A stretch of DNA of 64,000 bases from Rhizobium sp. L43 (GTDB lineage: Bacteria > Pseudomonadota > Alphaproteobacteria > Rhizobiales > Rhizobiaceae): contig NZ_NWSQ01000024.1 of NCBI RefSeq assembly GCF_002531725.1, positions 1 through 64,000 of the forward strand, written 5' to 3'. The translations under genes and the position numbers were made by a program. This document shows positions 1 to 7,324 of this stretch, in pieces (positions within the stretch are counted from its first letter, which is position 1; every line of letters begins with the position of its first letter). The notes beneath the pieces were generated by a model that saw nothing but the letters and a program-made list of their open reading frames with translations, had not been told where the DNA came from and made no database searches.

Positions 1-539
1 GAGCGGAACACTTCGCCGCCCTGGAACCAGGAGATGAACACCGTTTCGAGCGGCTCCGGCACCGAGAACTGCTCACCATACATTTCTTCGTTCTCAAGCT
101 CGAAATGCTCGCCGATACCGGCGGCAATCGGATGGCGCTGATTGATCGTCCACAGACGCTCGCGCTCACCCGCCTCGCGCCATTTCAGCGCGCAGGGCGT
201 GCCCATCAGCCGCTTGAAGATCTTGGAGAAATGGCCGGAATGCAGCACGAGCAGGCCCATGCCCTCCCAGACGCGCTTGGCGACACGCTCGACGACGACG
301 TCGGAGACTGCGCCGTGGTCCTTGTGGCCCCACCAGGTCAAGACGTCGGTTTCGCCAAGGCGGGCTTCGCTGAGGCCGTGTTCCGGCTCCTGCAGCGTCG
401 CCGTCGTCGCCGAGATAGCGGGATCTGTATTCAGCGCGGTGGCGATCGTCGTGTGCATGCCTTCGGGATAGATCCCCCGGACGATTTCATTGGTATTCTC
501 GTGGATATTCTCTCCCCAGACGACGGTGCGAATGGCCAT
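1..539 (-). CDS. ThuA-family protein, cut by the window start
   Basis: Reading leftward from ATG at 539, the frame stays open to base 1 (179 codons), so the C-terminus is outside the window. The product starts MAIRTVVWGENIHENT and contains VLTWWGHKDHG and LLVLHSGHFSKIFKRLMG, the pattern of the ThuA family, a class I glutamine amidotransferase-like fold first met in rhizobial trehalose utilisation. A purine-rich AGGAG lies just upstream of the ATG. The substrate cannot be read from sequence, and the thuEFGK transport genes are not visible here, so a direct role in trehalose use is only inferred. Confidence 0.8.
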   Translation of the reverse strand, partial: MAIRTVVWGENIHENTNEIVRGIYPEGMHTTIATALNTDPAISATTATLQEPEHGLSEARLGETDVLTWWGHKDHGAVSDVVVERVAKRVWEGMGLLVLHSGHFSKIFKRLMGTPCALKWREAGERERLWTINQRHPIAAGIGEHFELENEEMYGEQFSVPEPLETVFISWFQGGEVFR

Positions 540-689
540 GATGTGCTCCTGTGGAACCTGGAAGTATCGATAGGCGGGAAAGCAGATGAATTCAAAGCGC
601 TTTGGAAAACGCAGCTGGCTGCGCCTCCGTCTCCTCCGCGTCCAAGCAACACATAGCCCCTTGTCGGTATTTTGACAAAGGGGAAAATT

Positions 690-720
690 TGCCGGCGGAG
701 GATCGAAAATCCGCCCGGCA
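690..720 (-). terminator. Terminator after the TetR-SMR operon
   Basis: TGCCGGCGGA and TCCGCCCGGCA pair with one bulge. On the minus strand the hairpin is followed by AAATTTTCC. It lies directly after the SMR stop codon. A second hairpin (CCCCTTGTC/GACAAAGGGG, 657-683) follows it. Confidence 0.6.
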
Positions 721-734
721 ATACCACAGCAATA

Positions 735-1076
735 TCAATGTGAAACGGATTTCGAGAACAGGTTGACGACCATAACCCCCGTTATGATCAGCCCGAGCCC
801 GACGATGGCCGGCAGGTCGAGGCGCTGCTTGAAGAAGACCAGGCCGACCGAGGAAATCAGCACGATTCCCAAAGCGCTCCAAATCGCATAGGCGATACCG
901 ACCGGGATGCTTTTCAGCGTCAGCGACAGGCAATAGAAGGCAGCCGCATAACAGGCGACGACGAGAACCGTCGGCCCGATGCGGGTGAACTGCTGCGACA
1001 ACTGCAGCGCCGTCGTGCCGATGACCTCGAGCACGATGGCGGCAAATAGCAGCCCGTAGACGGCAGCCTGGCTCAT
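735..1076 (-). CDS. Small multidrug resistance (SMR) efflux pump
   Basis: 113 residues, the usual length of the family, with four hydrophobic segments. The first helix carries the essential glutamate in VLEVIGTTAL (about residue 17), and the family motif GIAYAIWSALG is near residues 60-70. SMR proteins work as dimers in the inner membrane, exchanging protons for cationic toxic compounds. The gene lies 18 bp after a TetR regulator on the same strand, so the two probably form one operon repressed by that regulator. Whether this is an EmrE-type drug exporter or a guanidinium-type (Gdx/SugE) member cannot be settled from sequence alone. Confidence 0.9.
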   Translation of the reverse strand: MSQAAVYGLLFAAIVLEVIGTTALQLSQQFTRIGPTVLVVACYAAAFYCLSLTLKSIPVGIAYAIWSALGIVLISSVGLVFFKQRLDLPAIVGLGLIITGVMVVNLFSKSVSH

Positions 1077-1094
1077 GGCGAATTCCTTTGCGGA

Positions 1095-1658
1095 CTATTT
1101 CCCGGTCAGTTCGACAAGGCGACCGATGAGATCCCGCCTCAGAACGTCGTCGATATCGTGGCTTTCCAGCGTATCTGCAAACCACAGGCCGTCGGCGGCA
1201 AAACGCACGACCTGTGCGTCGAGGGAGGAATCGGTGCCGATGTACTCCTCCGCTCGCGCCTGCACCCACTGGCGCCAGCGAAGACGCAGCCGGGGTTCGG
1301 CAAGAAGCGCGATCGTTACCTGCGTCCAGCTCCTGGAATCGTCGGGACGATCCTTGAGACCGGATACCGCCCTGAGATAGGCACGGGTGAAGCGGCCCTG
1401 CGGCTGCGGGTCGCCGCGCATCAACTCCTCAATATCGGCGTCGAATTTTTCGAGCAGGCTCTCGAACAGCGCATCGAGCAGCGCATTCTTCGTCGGGAAG
1501 TGATGCAGCAGCCCACCCTTGCTGACGCTGGAGGCGGATGACACCGCATCGAGCGTGACGGCGGCCATGCCGTCGCTGGCGGCAAGGCGCGCGGCGACTT
1601 CCAGCAACTGCTGGCGCACGAGAGCCGGTTGTTTCTTGCGATGGTGAGCGTTCGACAT
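1095..1658 (-). CDS. TetR/AcrR-family repressor of the adjacent SMR pump
   Basis: 187 residues. The N-terminal helix-turn-helix is clear: AAVTLDAVSSASSVSKGGLLHHF (read in two parts, AAVTLDAVSSASSV and SKGGLLHHFPTK) at about residues 33-57, followed by a ligand-binding domain ending in DDVLRRDLIGRLVELTGK. It precedes the SMR gene by 18 bp. A perfect 14-bp palindrome lies just upstream of its start codon, so autorepression together with control of the pump is likely. The inducer is unknown. Confidence 0.9.
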   Translation of the reverse strand: MSNAHHRKKQPALVRQQLLEVAARLAASDGMAAVTLDAVSSASSVSKGGLLHHFPTKNALLDALFESLLEKFDADIEELMRGDPQPQGRFTRAYLRAVSGLKDRPDDSRSWTQVTIALLAEPRLRLRWRQWVQARAEEYIGTDSSLDAQVVRFAADGLWFADTLESHDIDDVLRRDLIGRLVELTGK

Positions 1659-1671
1659 GCAAATAAAAGAT

Positions 1672-1685
1672 ACCGTCCGGACGGT
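1672..1685. promoter_or_regulatory. Palindromic operator candidate for the TetR protein
   Basis: ACCGTCCGGACGGT is a perfect 14-bp palindrome, 13 bp upstream of the TetR start codon in an otherwise AT-richer stretch. This is the usual position and form of an autoregulatory TetR operator. Binding is inferred. Confidence 0.7.
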
Positions 1686-1801
1686 TTTGTCAAGAAGAAT
1701 CGATTGGAACCCCTGTGGTGCCGGGATTATGCGCGAAATGCCGCGGCAGCTTGATGACAGTTGCGATCGTTTTCCGAGAGGTGCATGAAGAGGCGGGGAT
1801 A

Positions 1802-2241
1802 ATGCTATTCAGGGATGGTTTCGTGACGGAGAAAGTCACCACACTCTACGAGGCGATCGGCGGCGATCCCGTCGTGCGGGCGCTGACGCACCGCTTCTAC
1901 GAACTAATGGACAGGCTGCCGGAGGCGAAAAACGTGCGCGCCGTGCATCCGCCGAGCCTTGAGGGCAGCGAAGAGAAATTCTACGAATATATGAGCGGTA
2001 TCTCGGCGGCCCGCCGCTTTATACCGAAAAGCGCGGCCATCCGCGCCTGCGCAGCCGCCATTTCGTCGCCGAGATCGGCCCTCTCGAGCGCGACGAGTGG
2101 CTGCTCTGCTTCCGCCGCGCCCTGGACGAGACGATATCGAGCCAGGCGCTGCGCGATCTGATCTGGGCGCCGGTCGAGCGCCTCGCCTATCACATGCAGA
2201 ACAAGGCCTCAGACAACAAGGCCCCTGACGATAAGGATTGA
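1802..2241 (+). pseudogene. Group II truncated haemoglobin, frameshifted
   Basis: The first half reads KVTTLYEAIGGDPVVRALTHRFYELMD...EKFYEYMSG in one frame. From about base 1998 the match continues in another frame as GGPPLYTEKRGHPRLRSRH...DEWLLCFRRAL up to the stop at 2239-2241. Family members read SGYLGGPPLYTEKYGHPRLR here, so one base appears to be missing near 1996-2000 (GGTATCTC where GGTTATCTC would restore the frame). Intact group II truncated haemoglobins bind haem and act in oxygen or NO chemistry. The start is ATG 1802 or GTG 1823. It is either a true pseudogene or a single-base sequence error. The end nearly touches the next gene. Confidence 0.75.
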
Positions 2242-2243
2242 CC

Positions 2244-2615
2244 ATGAGCTTGAACGCGCGTCTGGAGCCGGTGCTCTATCTCTTCGCCGGCCTGTTCGGC
2301 GTGGCCGGCGTAGGGCTTGCCGCCCTTGCCGCCCATGGCGGCGGCGAGGCCAATCTTGCCGCATCCGCATCCGCCATGTGCCTTGCCCACGCCCCTGCCC
2401 TGCTGGCATTGGCTCTCGGCACCGGCAGGCTCAGAACCGCCTGGCTGGCCGGTTTCCTGATGATCTTGGGAACGCTGCTTTTTGCCGGCGATCTCGTTAC
2501 CCTGCGTTTCACCGGCTCCGGCCTATTCCCCTATGCCGCCCCGACCGGCGGCTGGGCAATGATGCTTGGCTGGCTGGTTGTGGCGGCAGGTGCCGTGTTT
2601 CGTGTCAAGGCTTGA
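2244..2615 (+). CDS. DUF423 family small membrane protein
   Basis: 123 residues with four hydrophobic segments. The pattern ALAAHGG near residue 25, FLMILGTLLFAGDLVTL in the third segment and PTGGWAMMLGWLVVAAGA at the end is that of DUF423 (YgdD-like) inner-membrane proteins. No function is established for the family. The start at 2244 lies 2 bp after the truncated-haemoglobin stop, so the two may be cotranscribed. Confidence 0.85.
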   Translation: MSLNARLEPVLYLFAGLFGVAGVGLAALAAHGGGEANLAASASAMCLAHAPALLALALGTGRLRTAWLAGFLMILGTLLFAGDLVTLRFTGSGLFPYAAPTGGWAMMLGWLVVAAGAVFRVKA

Positions 2616-2705
2616 GAAACGCTTTGGAACCCTGACGTCTTGTTTCCGGGGATGCGGTACATGAGAATATTCATCCACAAATTGACCGCTGATGGAAGGC
2701 GCCTA

Positions 2706-2855
2706 CCTCTCCTCCCTCATCCCTGTGCTCGTCACAGGGATCCAGCGCGCCCAAGTCCTTGGGCGCGAAAGACTCGTTCATTGCAAGGAGTCAATTCACG
2801 GCGCAGACGCGCCGTTGCTGGATTCCTGTGACGAGCACAGGAATGAGGAGAGCGG
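2706..2855. repeat. RIME-like palindromic intergenic repeat, copy 1
   Basis: Long imperfect inverted repeat. The left end CTCATCCCTGTGCTCGTCAC is mirrored by GTGACGAGCACAGGAATGAG on the right. The centre includes CGCGCCCAAGTCCTTGGGCG and an inner hairpin GGCGCAGACGCGCC. A related element lies at 11146-11302, with the Cys-free 'CGCGCCCAAGG' block on the opposite side. This fits the Rhizobium intergenic mosaic elements. It fills the gap between the DUF423 gene and the monooxygenase. Confidence 0.75.
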
Positions 2856-2891
2856 GAACGCCTCGCCTTCCATGCACGAAAACTGCATCAA

Positions 2892-3206
2892 TCAAATGCC
2901 GTCGACCACATTGAAACCTTCGAAAACCGGCGGTCCCTTATACATCGCCTTACGGTCGCCGGCATTGCGGTGCGCCGCGCGAAAGCTCTCGGACTTCGTC
3001 CAGTTCTGAAAATCCGCTTCGCTGCTCCAGACCGTGTGCGAGGAATAGAGCGTATAACCCTCCTCTTCGCTGACCTTGCCGCGCAGCAGGCGGAATTCGA
3101 CGAAACCGGGCACCTCGGCGAGAGTGGAATCGCGATTGCGCCAGACGGTTTCGAAATCACCCTCGCTCCCGGTTGCAACCTTGAAGCGGTTCATTGCGAT
3201 ATACAT
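2892..3206 (-). CDS. IsdG/HmuQ-like haem-degrading or ABM-fold monooxygenase
   Basis: 104 residues forming one antibiotic-biosynthesis-monooxygenase (ferredoxin-like) domain: MYIAMNRFKVATGSEGDFE at the N-terminus, VWSSEADFQNWTKSESFRAAH centrally. The Asn at residue 6, a Trp in FQNWTKS and a His in FRAAHRN correspond to the Asn-Trp-His triad of IsdG-type haem monooxygenases. Such enzymes open the haem ring in the cytosol and free iron. It is the last gene of a three-gene minus-strand operon, 8 bp after the previous gene, beside the haem-uptake locus, which supports a haem role. A quinol monooxygenase role cannot be excluded. Confidence 0.75.
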   Translation of the reverse strand: MYIAMNRFKVATGSEGDFETVWRNRDSTLAEVPGFVEFRLLRGKVSEEEGYTLYSSHTVWSSEADFQNWTKSESFRAAHRNAGDRKAMYKGPPVFEGFNVVDGI

Positions 3207-3214
3207 GGAATCTC

Positions 3215-3487
3215 CTACGCTTTCCTCTCGCCCGCCCTTGCCGCACGCGAGGGAAAGGCGAGAATATTATTGCCGTTTGCCGCCGCCTGGCCAAGCGGCC
3301 TTGTTGCGGCTTCTCCCGGCATGCGCGCTTCCCAGGTCGGGAACAGCGTCACATTCTGGTAGATCTGCTGGCGTTCGGCATGCTGCTGGAAAAGTTCATA
3401 GAGCTCGGGCACGAGACCCTCGCCTGTCTGCGCGGCGAGCTTGTGCAGGCCGATCATGGTGAAGCCGTCGGGGCGCTGGTCGTTCAT
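3215..3487 (-). CDS. Unknown protein in the DUF2325-monooxygenase operon
   Basis: 90 residues. I do not recognise a family. The first 50 residues look helical and folded (MIGLHKLAAQTGEGLVPELYELFQ); the C-terminal third is rich in Ala, Gly and Arg and probably disordered. The start codon overlaps the stop of the upstream DUF2325 gene by 4 bp, and the monooxygenase follows after 8 bp, so all three should be cotranscribed and translationally coupled. A role in haem or iron handling is a guess from position only. Confidence 0.75.
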   Translation of the reverse strand: MNDQRPDGFTMIGLHKLAAQTGEGLVPELYELFQQHAERQQIYQNVTLFPTWEARMPGEAATRPLGQAAANGNNILAFPSRAARAGERKA

Positions 3488-3891
3488 CGGGCATTGTCTC
3501 GTTCGTTCATCGTCTGCAGCGCACGCTCCAGGCTGGACTTGCTGCCGTTGCGCAGCGGGATGAAGGCCTTGCCGAACTTCTTGCAGCCGGTTTTCACCCG
3601 CAGGCAGGCATCGTGGCTGATACAGTCGATCGGGCAGAACACGCAGTCGACCGAGGGAAGCACGGTATCGATACGGGAAACCGCTTCGCGCAAGCCGCCA
3701 TCGTGATGAATGAGCTCGGCGCCGAAATTGCTGCAGATCTGCCGAAGATGCGCCACCTGGCAGTCACGGCCGCCGACATAGAGGAAACTGCGGCCATCCA
3801 GTTTGGATCGTCCGGTGGATGCCTGGCTGGCGTCCTCGCCCGCGCTGTCGCGGACCTCCCGGTTCGAACCCTTCTTGCCCTTGCGAGCCAT
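3484..3891 (-). CDS. DUF2325 domain protein
   Basis: 135 residues. After a basic, Ser-rich leader of about 30 residues comes the DUF2325 core: RSFLYVGGRDCQVAHLRQIC, AELIHHDGGLREAVSRI and CVFCPIDCISHDACLRVKTGCKK. It has several cysteines (VDCVFCPIDC, KTGC), suggesting metal binding. The biochemical function of the family is unknown. It is first in an operon with an unknown protein and an IsdG-like monooxygenase, and a RirA-type box lies about 90 bp upstream, so iron control is likely. Confidence 0.85.
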   Translation of the reverse strand: MARKGKKGSNREVRDSAGEDASQASTGRSKLDGRSFLYVGGRDCQVAHLRQICSNFGAELIHHDGGLREAVSRIDTVLPSVDCVFCPIDCISHDACLRVKTGCKKFGKAFIPLRNGSKSSLERALQTMNERDNAR

Positions 3892-3982
3892 ATACCACCC
3901 GTTCGCTCGTTGATCGTCACACGATTCCTGCGTGTGCGGGTGGCACCTTATTAAACTTGATTTTTAGAGTAAAGTATAAAGT

Positions 3983-3997
3983 TGATTATTTTTATCA
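3983..3997. promoter_or_regulatory. Iron-responsive operator (TGA-N9-TCA), candidate RirA site
   Basis: TGATTATTTTTATCA fits the iron-responsive operator TGA-N9-TCA exactly, in an AT-rich block between the tonB stop and the DUF2325 operon. The known RirA regulator of rhizobia binds such boxes when iron is sufficient. The box would repress the minus-strand operon starting at 3891. Binding is inferred. Confidence 0.55.
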
Positions 3998-3999
3998 TA

Positions 4000-5325
4000 T
4001 TATCTGGTGACCTGAACTTCCTGGGTGAAAGTCCAGCTAGGCTTGCCCCACTCCGAAGGCAGCGGCGGAAACGGCGCCGCGCGCCGCACACCATCCAGAA
4101 CAGCTTTATCCAACTCTGCAATACCCGAACTGCGAGCAACGGAGACCGACGCCACCCTGCCTGTTCCGTTAATCGTCAATCGAATCCCTACGGTCATACC
4201 GCCGCTCTTGTTTTTGTATTCATCAGGCACGCGAACAGCGCGACGGATCCGCTTCTGTATCTTACCAGGGTAGTTGGCTACGGCAGCACTTCCCATACCA
4301 TCAGTTCCGCCTGTCGTGGTCGACGTGCCGTCAGTTTGCGGCCCGTCCTGGCCGTTGACCACGCCTCTCCTCGACTCCTCACGATCTGAGCCCTCTTCCC
4401 CACCAGCAGGCTTGGCCTTCTTCTGAGGCTGCTTCTTTTCAACCGGTTTCGGTTTTTCCGCTTTCGGCTTCGGTTTTGGCGCCGGCTTGTCTTCAGGTTC
4501 CGGCGAGACTTCGACAGGCTTTACTTCTTCCGCCGGAATTTCGGTGGGCTGTACAGCCGTTGGCACCACTTCTTCCGGTACCATTGCCTGCGCGATATCA
4601 GGGTTGGGCTGTTCGGGCGCAGCCGTTGCCATCGGCTGAACGACAAAAGATTCTGCAGGGCTCTCGGAGACAAGCACCTCTGGCTCGGCAGCGACAACAG
4701 CCTCAGGAGAAACCCGCGTAACTTCCTGCACCGACTGAACGATCTCCACCGGCTGGGTCTGCTCCGGCGGCACGGTCGTGGCATCTAGTTCGGTGGCCTT
4801 CTCCGATTGAACTGTATCCGGCTCAACCTCCTCCGAAGCAACTTGCTCGGGCTGCCGCTCTAACTCCCGATCGCCGGCCGATGTCTGGTCAACGTCAGAG
4901 TCGCCATACACGACAACGCTGACAGCCTCACCAGCATCTTCAATCGCTTCGTTCGGCGGCGTCGGCATGAACACGCTAAGAGCGACCACCAGACCAGCAT
5001 GAAAGAAGAACGAACCGACACACGTCAGCATCACCCGCCGCCGCACCGGCGCCTTTTCATCCTCCTGCTTTTCCACCGCCGCATCCATCGGCGGCGCGGC
5101 AGCGGGAGCCGTCGGCGCAGCTTCCGGATGATCGGGAAAAGAAGGTATCTGCGCGAAACGCGCATAGTGGACCACCGCCTCGCCGGCCGGCTGCCGCTGA
5201 ACATTGCGTAGATCGGAAAGCTCGTGGCCGGGATGCATGCCGGGAGTATTGTCGTTCAAGCTGCCGTCAGCGTCCGGCTCCGCGATGAGCACCTGTCTCG
5301 ATCTGGACTTCGCTGAAATTGCCAT
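4000..5325 (-). CDS. tonB: TonB energy-transducing protein with long cytoplasmic N-terminus
   Basis: 441 residues from ATG 5325. Residues 1-95 are a hydrophilic cytoplasmic extension far longer than in enterobacterial TonB. One membrane helix spans about 98-119 and carries the Ser-x3-His pair (SFFFH, S105/H109) needed for coupling to ExbB-ExbD. A long Pro/Glu/Val-rich periplasmic linker with PKPKPKAEKPKP follows, then the TonB C-terminal domain beginning YPGKIQKRIRRAVRVPDEY and ending in FTQEVQVTR. It transfers proton-motive force to outer-membrane haem or siderophore receptors. It is divergent from the hmu operon across a secreted-protein gene, an arrangement known in R. leguminosarum. No exbBD or receptor gene is seen here. 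Confidence 0.93.
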   Translation of the reverse strand: MAISAKSRSRQVLIAEPDADGSLNDNTPGMHPGHELSDLRNVQRQPAGEAVVHYARFAQIPSFPDHPEAAPTAPAAAPPMDAAVEKQEDEKAPVRRRVMLTCVGSFFFHAGLVVALSVFMPTPPNEAIEDAGEAVSVVVYGDSDVDQTSAGDRELERQPEQVASEEVEPDTVQSEKATELDATTVPPEQTQPVEIVQSVQEVTRVSPEAVVAAEPEVLVSESPAESFVVQPMATAAPEQPNPDIAQAMVPEEVVPTAVQPTEIPAEEVKPVEVSPEPEDKPAPKPKPKAEKPKPVEKKQPQKKAKPAGGEEGSDREESRRGVVNGQDGPQTDGTSTTTGGTDGMGSAAVANYPGKIQKRIRRAVRVPDEYKNKSGGMTVGIRLTINGTGRVASVSVARSSGIAELDKAVLDGVRRAAPFPPLPSEWGKPSWTFTQEVQVTR

Positions 5326-5384
5326 TGTGTATGCCTCGGACAGCCTGAAACATGTCCGCCGGGGTTCATCCCCGGCGTATTCTT

Positions 5385-5475
5385 GAGCAATTCCAGCAAA
5401 AGTGCGCAGCGGTTTTGCATCCGGAATTGCGTGAAAACAAAGAGCTAGAGCATTTCCCGCATGGAAATGCTCTAG
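5385..5475. repeat. Dispersed rhizobial repeat with terminator-like hairpin
   Basis: The block GCAATTCCAGCAAAAGTGCG through GGAATTGCGTGAAAACAAAG, followed by AGAGCATTTCC, resembles a repeat I recall as common in rhizobial genomes. It ends in a perfect 13-bp inverted repeat: CTAGAGCATTTCC (5445-5457) and GGAAATGCTCTAG (5463-5475) with a 5-base loop. That hairpin contains the stop codon of the minus-strand gene at 5472 and is followed on that strand by TTTGTTTTC, so it can also end that transcript. Confidence 0.6.
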
Positions 5476-5909
5476 CCCTCGAAGGGAACTGAAATCTGCG
5501 AGCGGGTGACGAGACCCTTCATGCATTCGCCGGCAGCCGGCCCGTCGCAGACCGGCGTGTCGTTGATGAGGATGCGCGTGACCGTCTCGCATTTGACATT
5601 CGGCATGTCGAACTGGCGCACGCGCTTCTTGCCCTGCGGCAGATCGCGGAAGTCGAGCACGGTGATGCGGTCGACGGCATTCTTGTCGTTGAAGAAGGCG
5701 AGCTCAAAGGAGATCTTGTTGATCGGCGCCTGCAGATTGTTCTCGGCGACGAAGGTCATCATGCAGCCCTTTTGCGATGGCGCCAGAGCATTGAGTTCGA
5801 CACCCAGCTTGGCGCTTGCCGCATCCTGCGCCTGGCATACGCTTGAAACCGCCATCACCATGCCGGCCGCAACAGCCGCAAACCTAACCGTCATCATCTT
5901 CTCCGCCAT
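5472..5909 (-). CDS. Secreted protein of unknown function
   Basis: 145 residues. A basic start, a hydrophobic stretch (FAAVAAGMVMAVSSVCQAQ) and a likely signal-peptidase site after about residue 27 mark export to the periplasm. The mature part is mainly beta-like and has four cysteines (GCMM, KCET, VCDG, ECMK) that could form disulphides. It sits between tonB and the divergent haem-uptake operon and shares a promoter region containing a TGA-N9-TCA box, so iron control and a role in TonB-linked uptake are plausible but unproven. I do not recognise the family. Confidence 0.8.
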   Translation of the reverse strand: MAEKMMTVRFAAVAAGMVMAVSSVCQAQDAASAKLGVELNALAPSQKGCMMTFVAENNLQAPINKISFELAFFNDKNAVDRITVLDFRDLPQGKKRVRQFDMPNVKCETVTRILINDTPVCDGPAAGECMKGLVTRSQISVPFEG

Positions 5910-5995
5910 TGTCGCGAACCGCCGCCAGACGGCTTCAAATCAGCAATCTCAAAAACTTGACTGCATTAGTCTCCTATTGCGTCTTTAAAAAACTA

Positions 5996-6010
5996 TGAGT
6001 AAGAAAGTCA
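5996..6010. promoter_or_regulatory. Iron-responsive operator upstream of hmuP
   Basis: TGAGTAAGAAAGTCA is an exact TGA-N9-TCA box, 63 bp before the hmuP start. A near match, TGACTGCATTAGTCT (5958-5972, one mismatch), lies closer to the divergent secreted-protein gene. RirA repression of the hmu operon by iron would fit. Binding is inferred. Confidence 0.6.
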
Positions 6011-6072
6011 AGATAAATGTCATCACAACCGGGGACCCCTGATCCCCGGCCCCACGGAATTGCCAAACCGAA

Positions 6073-6255
6073 ATGATGGTTGAAAAGCCAGATAACTTTA
6101 AGCACGTGCCGCTGCAGAGCGAGCCTGCGGCGCAGCACCGGATCGTCGAAAGCGCGGATCTTTTCCGCGGCACGAACGAGATCATGATCAGACATGACGG
6201 CTTGGTCTATCGTCTGAAGATCACCCGTCAGGGCAAGCTCATTCTCAATAAGTAG
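6073..6255 (+). CDS. hmuP: Hemin uptake protein HmuP/HemP
   Basis: 60 residues, the normal size. The C-terminal half has the family signature: ESADLFRGTNEIMIRHDG and YRLKITRQGKLILNK. HmuP is a small cytosolic protein; in other rhizobia it activates the outer-membrane haem receptor gene. It is the first gene of the hmuPSTUV operon, 8 bp before hmuS. The start is ATG 6073 or the next ATG at 6076; no strong ribosome-binding site is visible. Confidence 0.9.
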   Translation: MMVEKPDNFKHVPLQSEPAAQHRIVESADLFRGTNEIMIRHDGLVYRLKITRQGKLILNK

Positions 6256-6263
6256 GGTAAGAC

Positions 6264-7313
6264 ATGACCGAACAGACAAGACCGGCGCCAGCCGAAATCC
6301 GGGCGTTTCGCGCCGAAAATCCAAAGATGCGCGAGCGCGAGATCGCCGCCCAGCTGAAGATATCGGAGGCAGCCCTTGTCGCCGCCGAAACCGGCATCAG
6401 CGTAACCCGCATTGACGGCAGTGCGCTGAAGCTTCTCGAACGCGTGGCCGGCCTTGGCGAAGTGATGGCGCTGTCGCGCAACGAAAGCGCCGTGCACGAA
6501 AAGATCGGCGTCTTCGAAAACATCAAGAGCGGCGCGCAGGCCGCGATCGTTCTCGGCGAAAATATCGACCTGCGCATCTTCCCGAGCCGCTGGGAACATG
6601 GTTTCGCCGTCTCCAAGAAGGATGGCGACCAGGTGCGCCTCAGCCTGCAATATTTCGACAAGGCGGGCAGTGCCGTGCACAAGGTGCACCTGCGCCCGAA
6701 TTCGAATGTCGAGGCCTATCACGCGATCGTCGCCGAGTTGAGGCTGGAATACCAGTCGCAGGACTTCGTCGAGGCTGAGACCTTAAATGCCGTCGACGAA
6801 ACCGCCGACGTCAGCCGCGACGAGCTGCGCGACAATTGGAGCAAGCTCACCGATACGCACGAGTTCTTCGGCATGCTGAAGCGCCTGAAGATCGGCCGTC
6901 AGGCGGCCGTGCGCAGCGTCGGCGACGACTATGCCTGGAAGCTCGACAACACAGCGACGGCTGACATGATGCATGCCTCGGTGAAGTCAGGCCTGCCGAT
7001 CATGTGTTTCGTCGCCAATAACGGCATCGTCCAGATCCATTCCGGCCCCATCTTCAACGTGCAGGCCATGGGCCCGTGGATCAACATCATGGATCCGACC
7101 TTCCACCTGCATCTGCGCCAGGATCACATTGCCGAGACCTGGGCCGTGCGCAAGCCGACCAAGGATGGGCACGTCACCTCGCTGGAGGCTTACGATGCCG
7201 CGGGCGAGATGATCATCCAGTTCTTCGGCAAGCGGCAGGAAGGTTCAGACGAACGCGCCGAGTGGCGCGAGATCATAGAAAATCTGCCGCGGGCAGCCAG
7301 CGTGGCCGCATAA
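6264..7313 (+). CDS. hmuS: Hemin transport/degrading factor HmuS
   Basis: 349 residues, typical for HemS/HmuS/ChuX-type cytosolic haem proteins built from two similar halves. It begins RAENPKMREREIAAQLKISEAALVAA and carries paired motifs in the two halves (IDLRIFPSRWEHGFAVSK; LPIMCFVANNGIVQIHSG and MDPTFHLHLRQDHI). It accepts haem delivered by HmuTUV and passes it on or degrades it. It lies within the operon, 11 bp before hmuT. Confidence 0.93.
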   Translation: MTEQTRPAPAEIRAFRAENPKMREREIAAQLKISEAALVAAETGISVTRIDGSALKLLERVAGLGEVMALSRNESAVHEKIGVFENIKSGAQAAIVLGENIDLRIFPSRWEHGFAVSKKDGDQVRLSLQYFDKAGSAVHKVHLRPNSNVEAYHAIVAELRLEYQSQDFVEAETLNAVDETADVSRDELRDNWSKLTDTHEFFGMLKRLKIGRQAAVRSVGDDYAWKLDNTATADMMHASVKSGLPIMCFVANNGIVQIHSGPIFNVQAMGPWINIMDPTFHLHLRQDHIAETWAVRKPTKDGHVTSLEAYDAAGEMIIQFFGKRQEGSDERAEWREIIENLPRAASVAA

Positions 7314-7324
7314 GGATCATAGTG

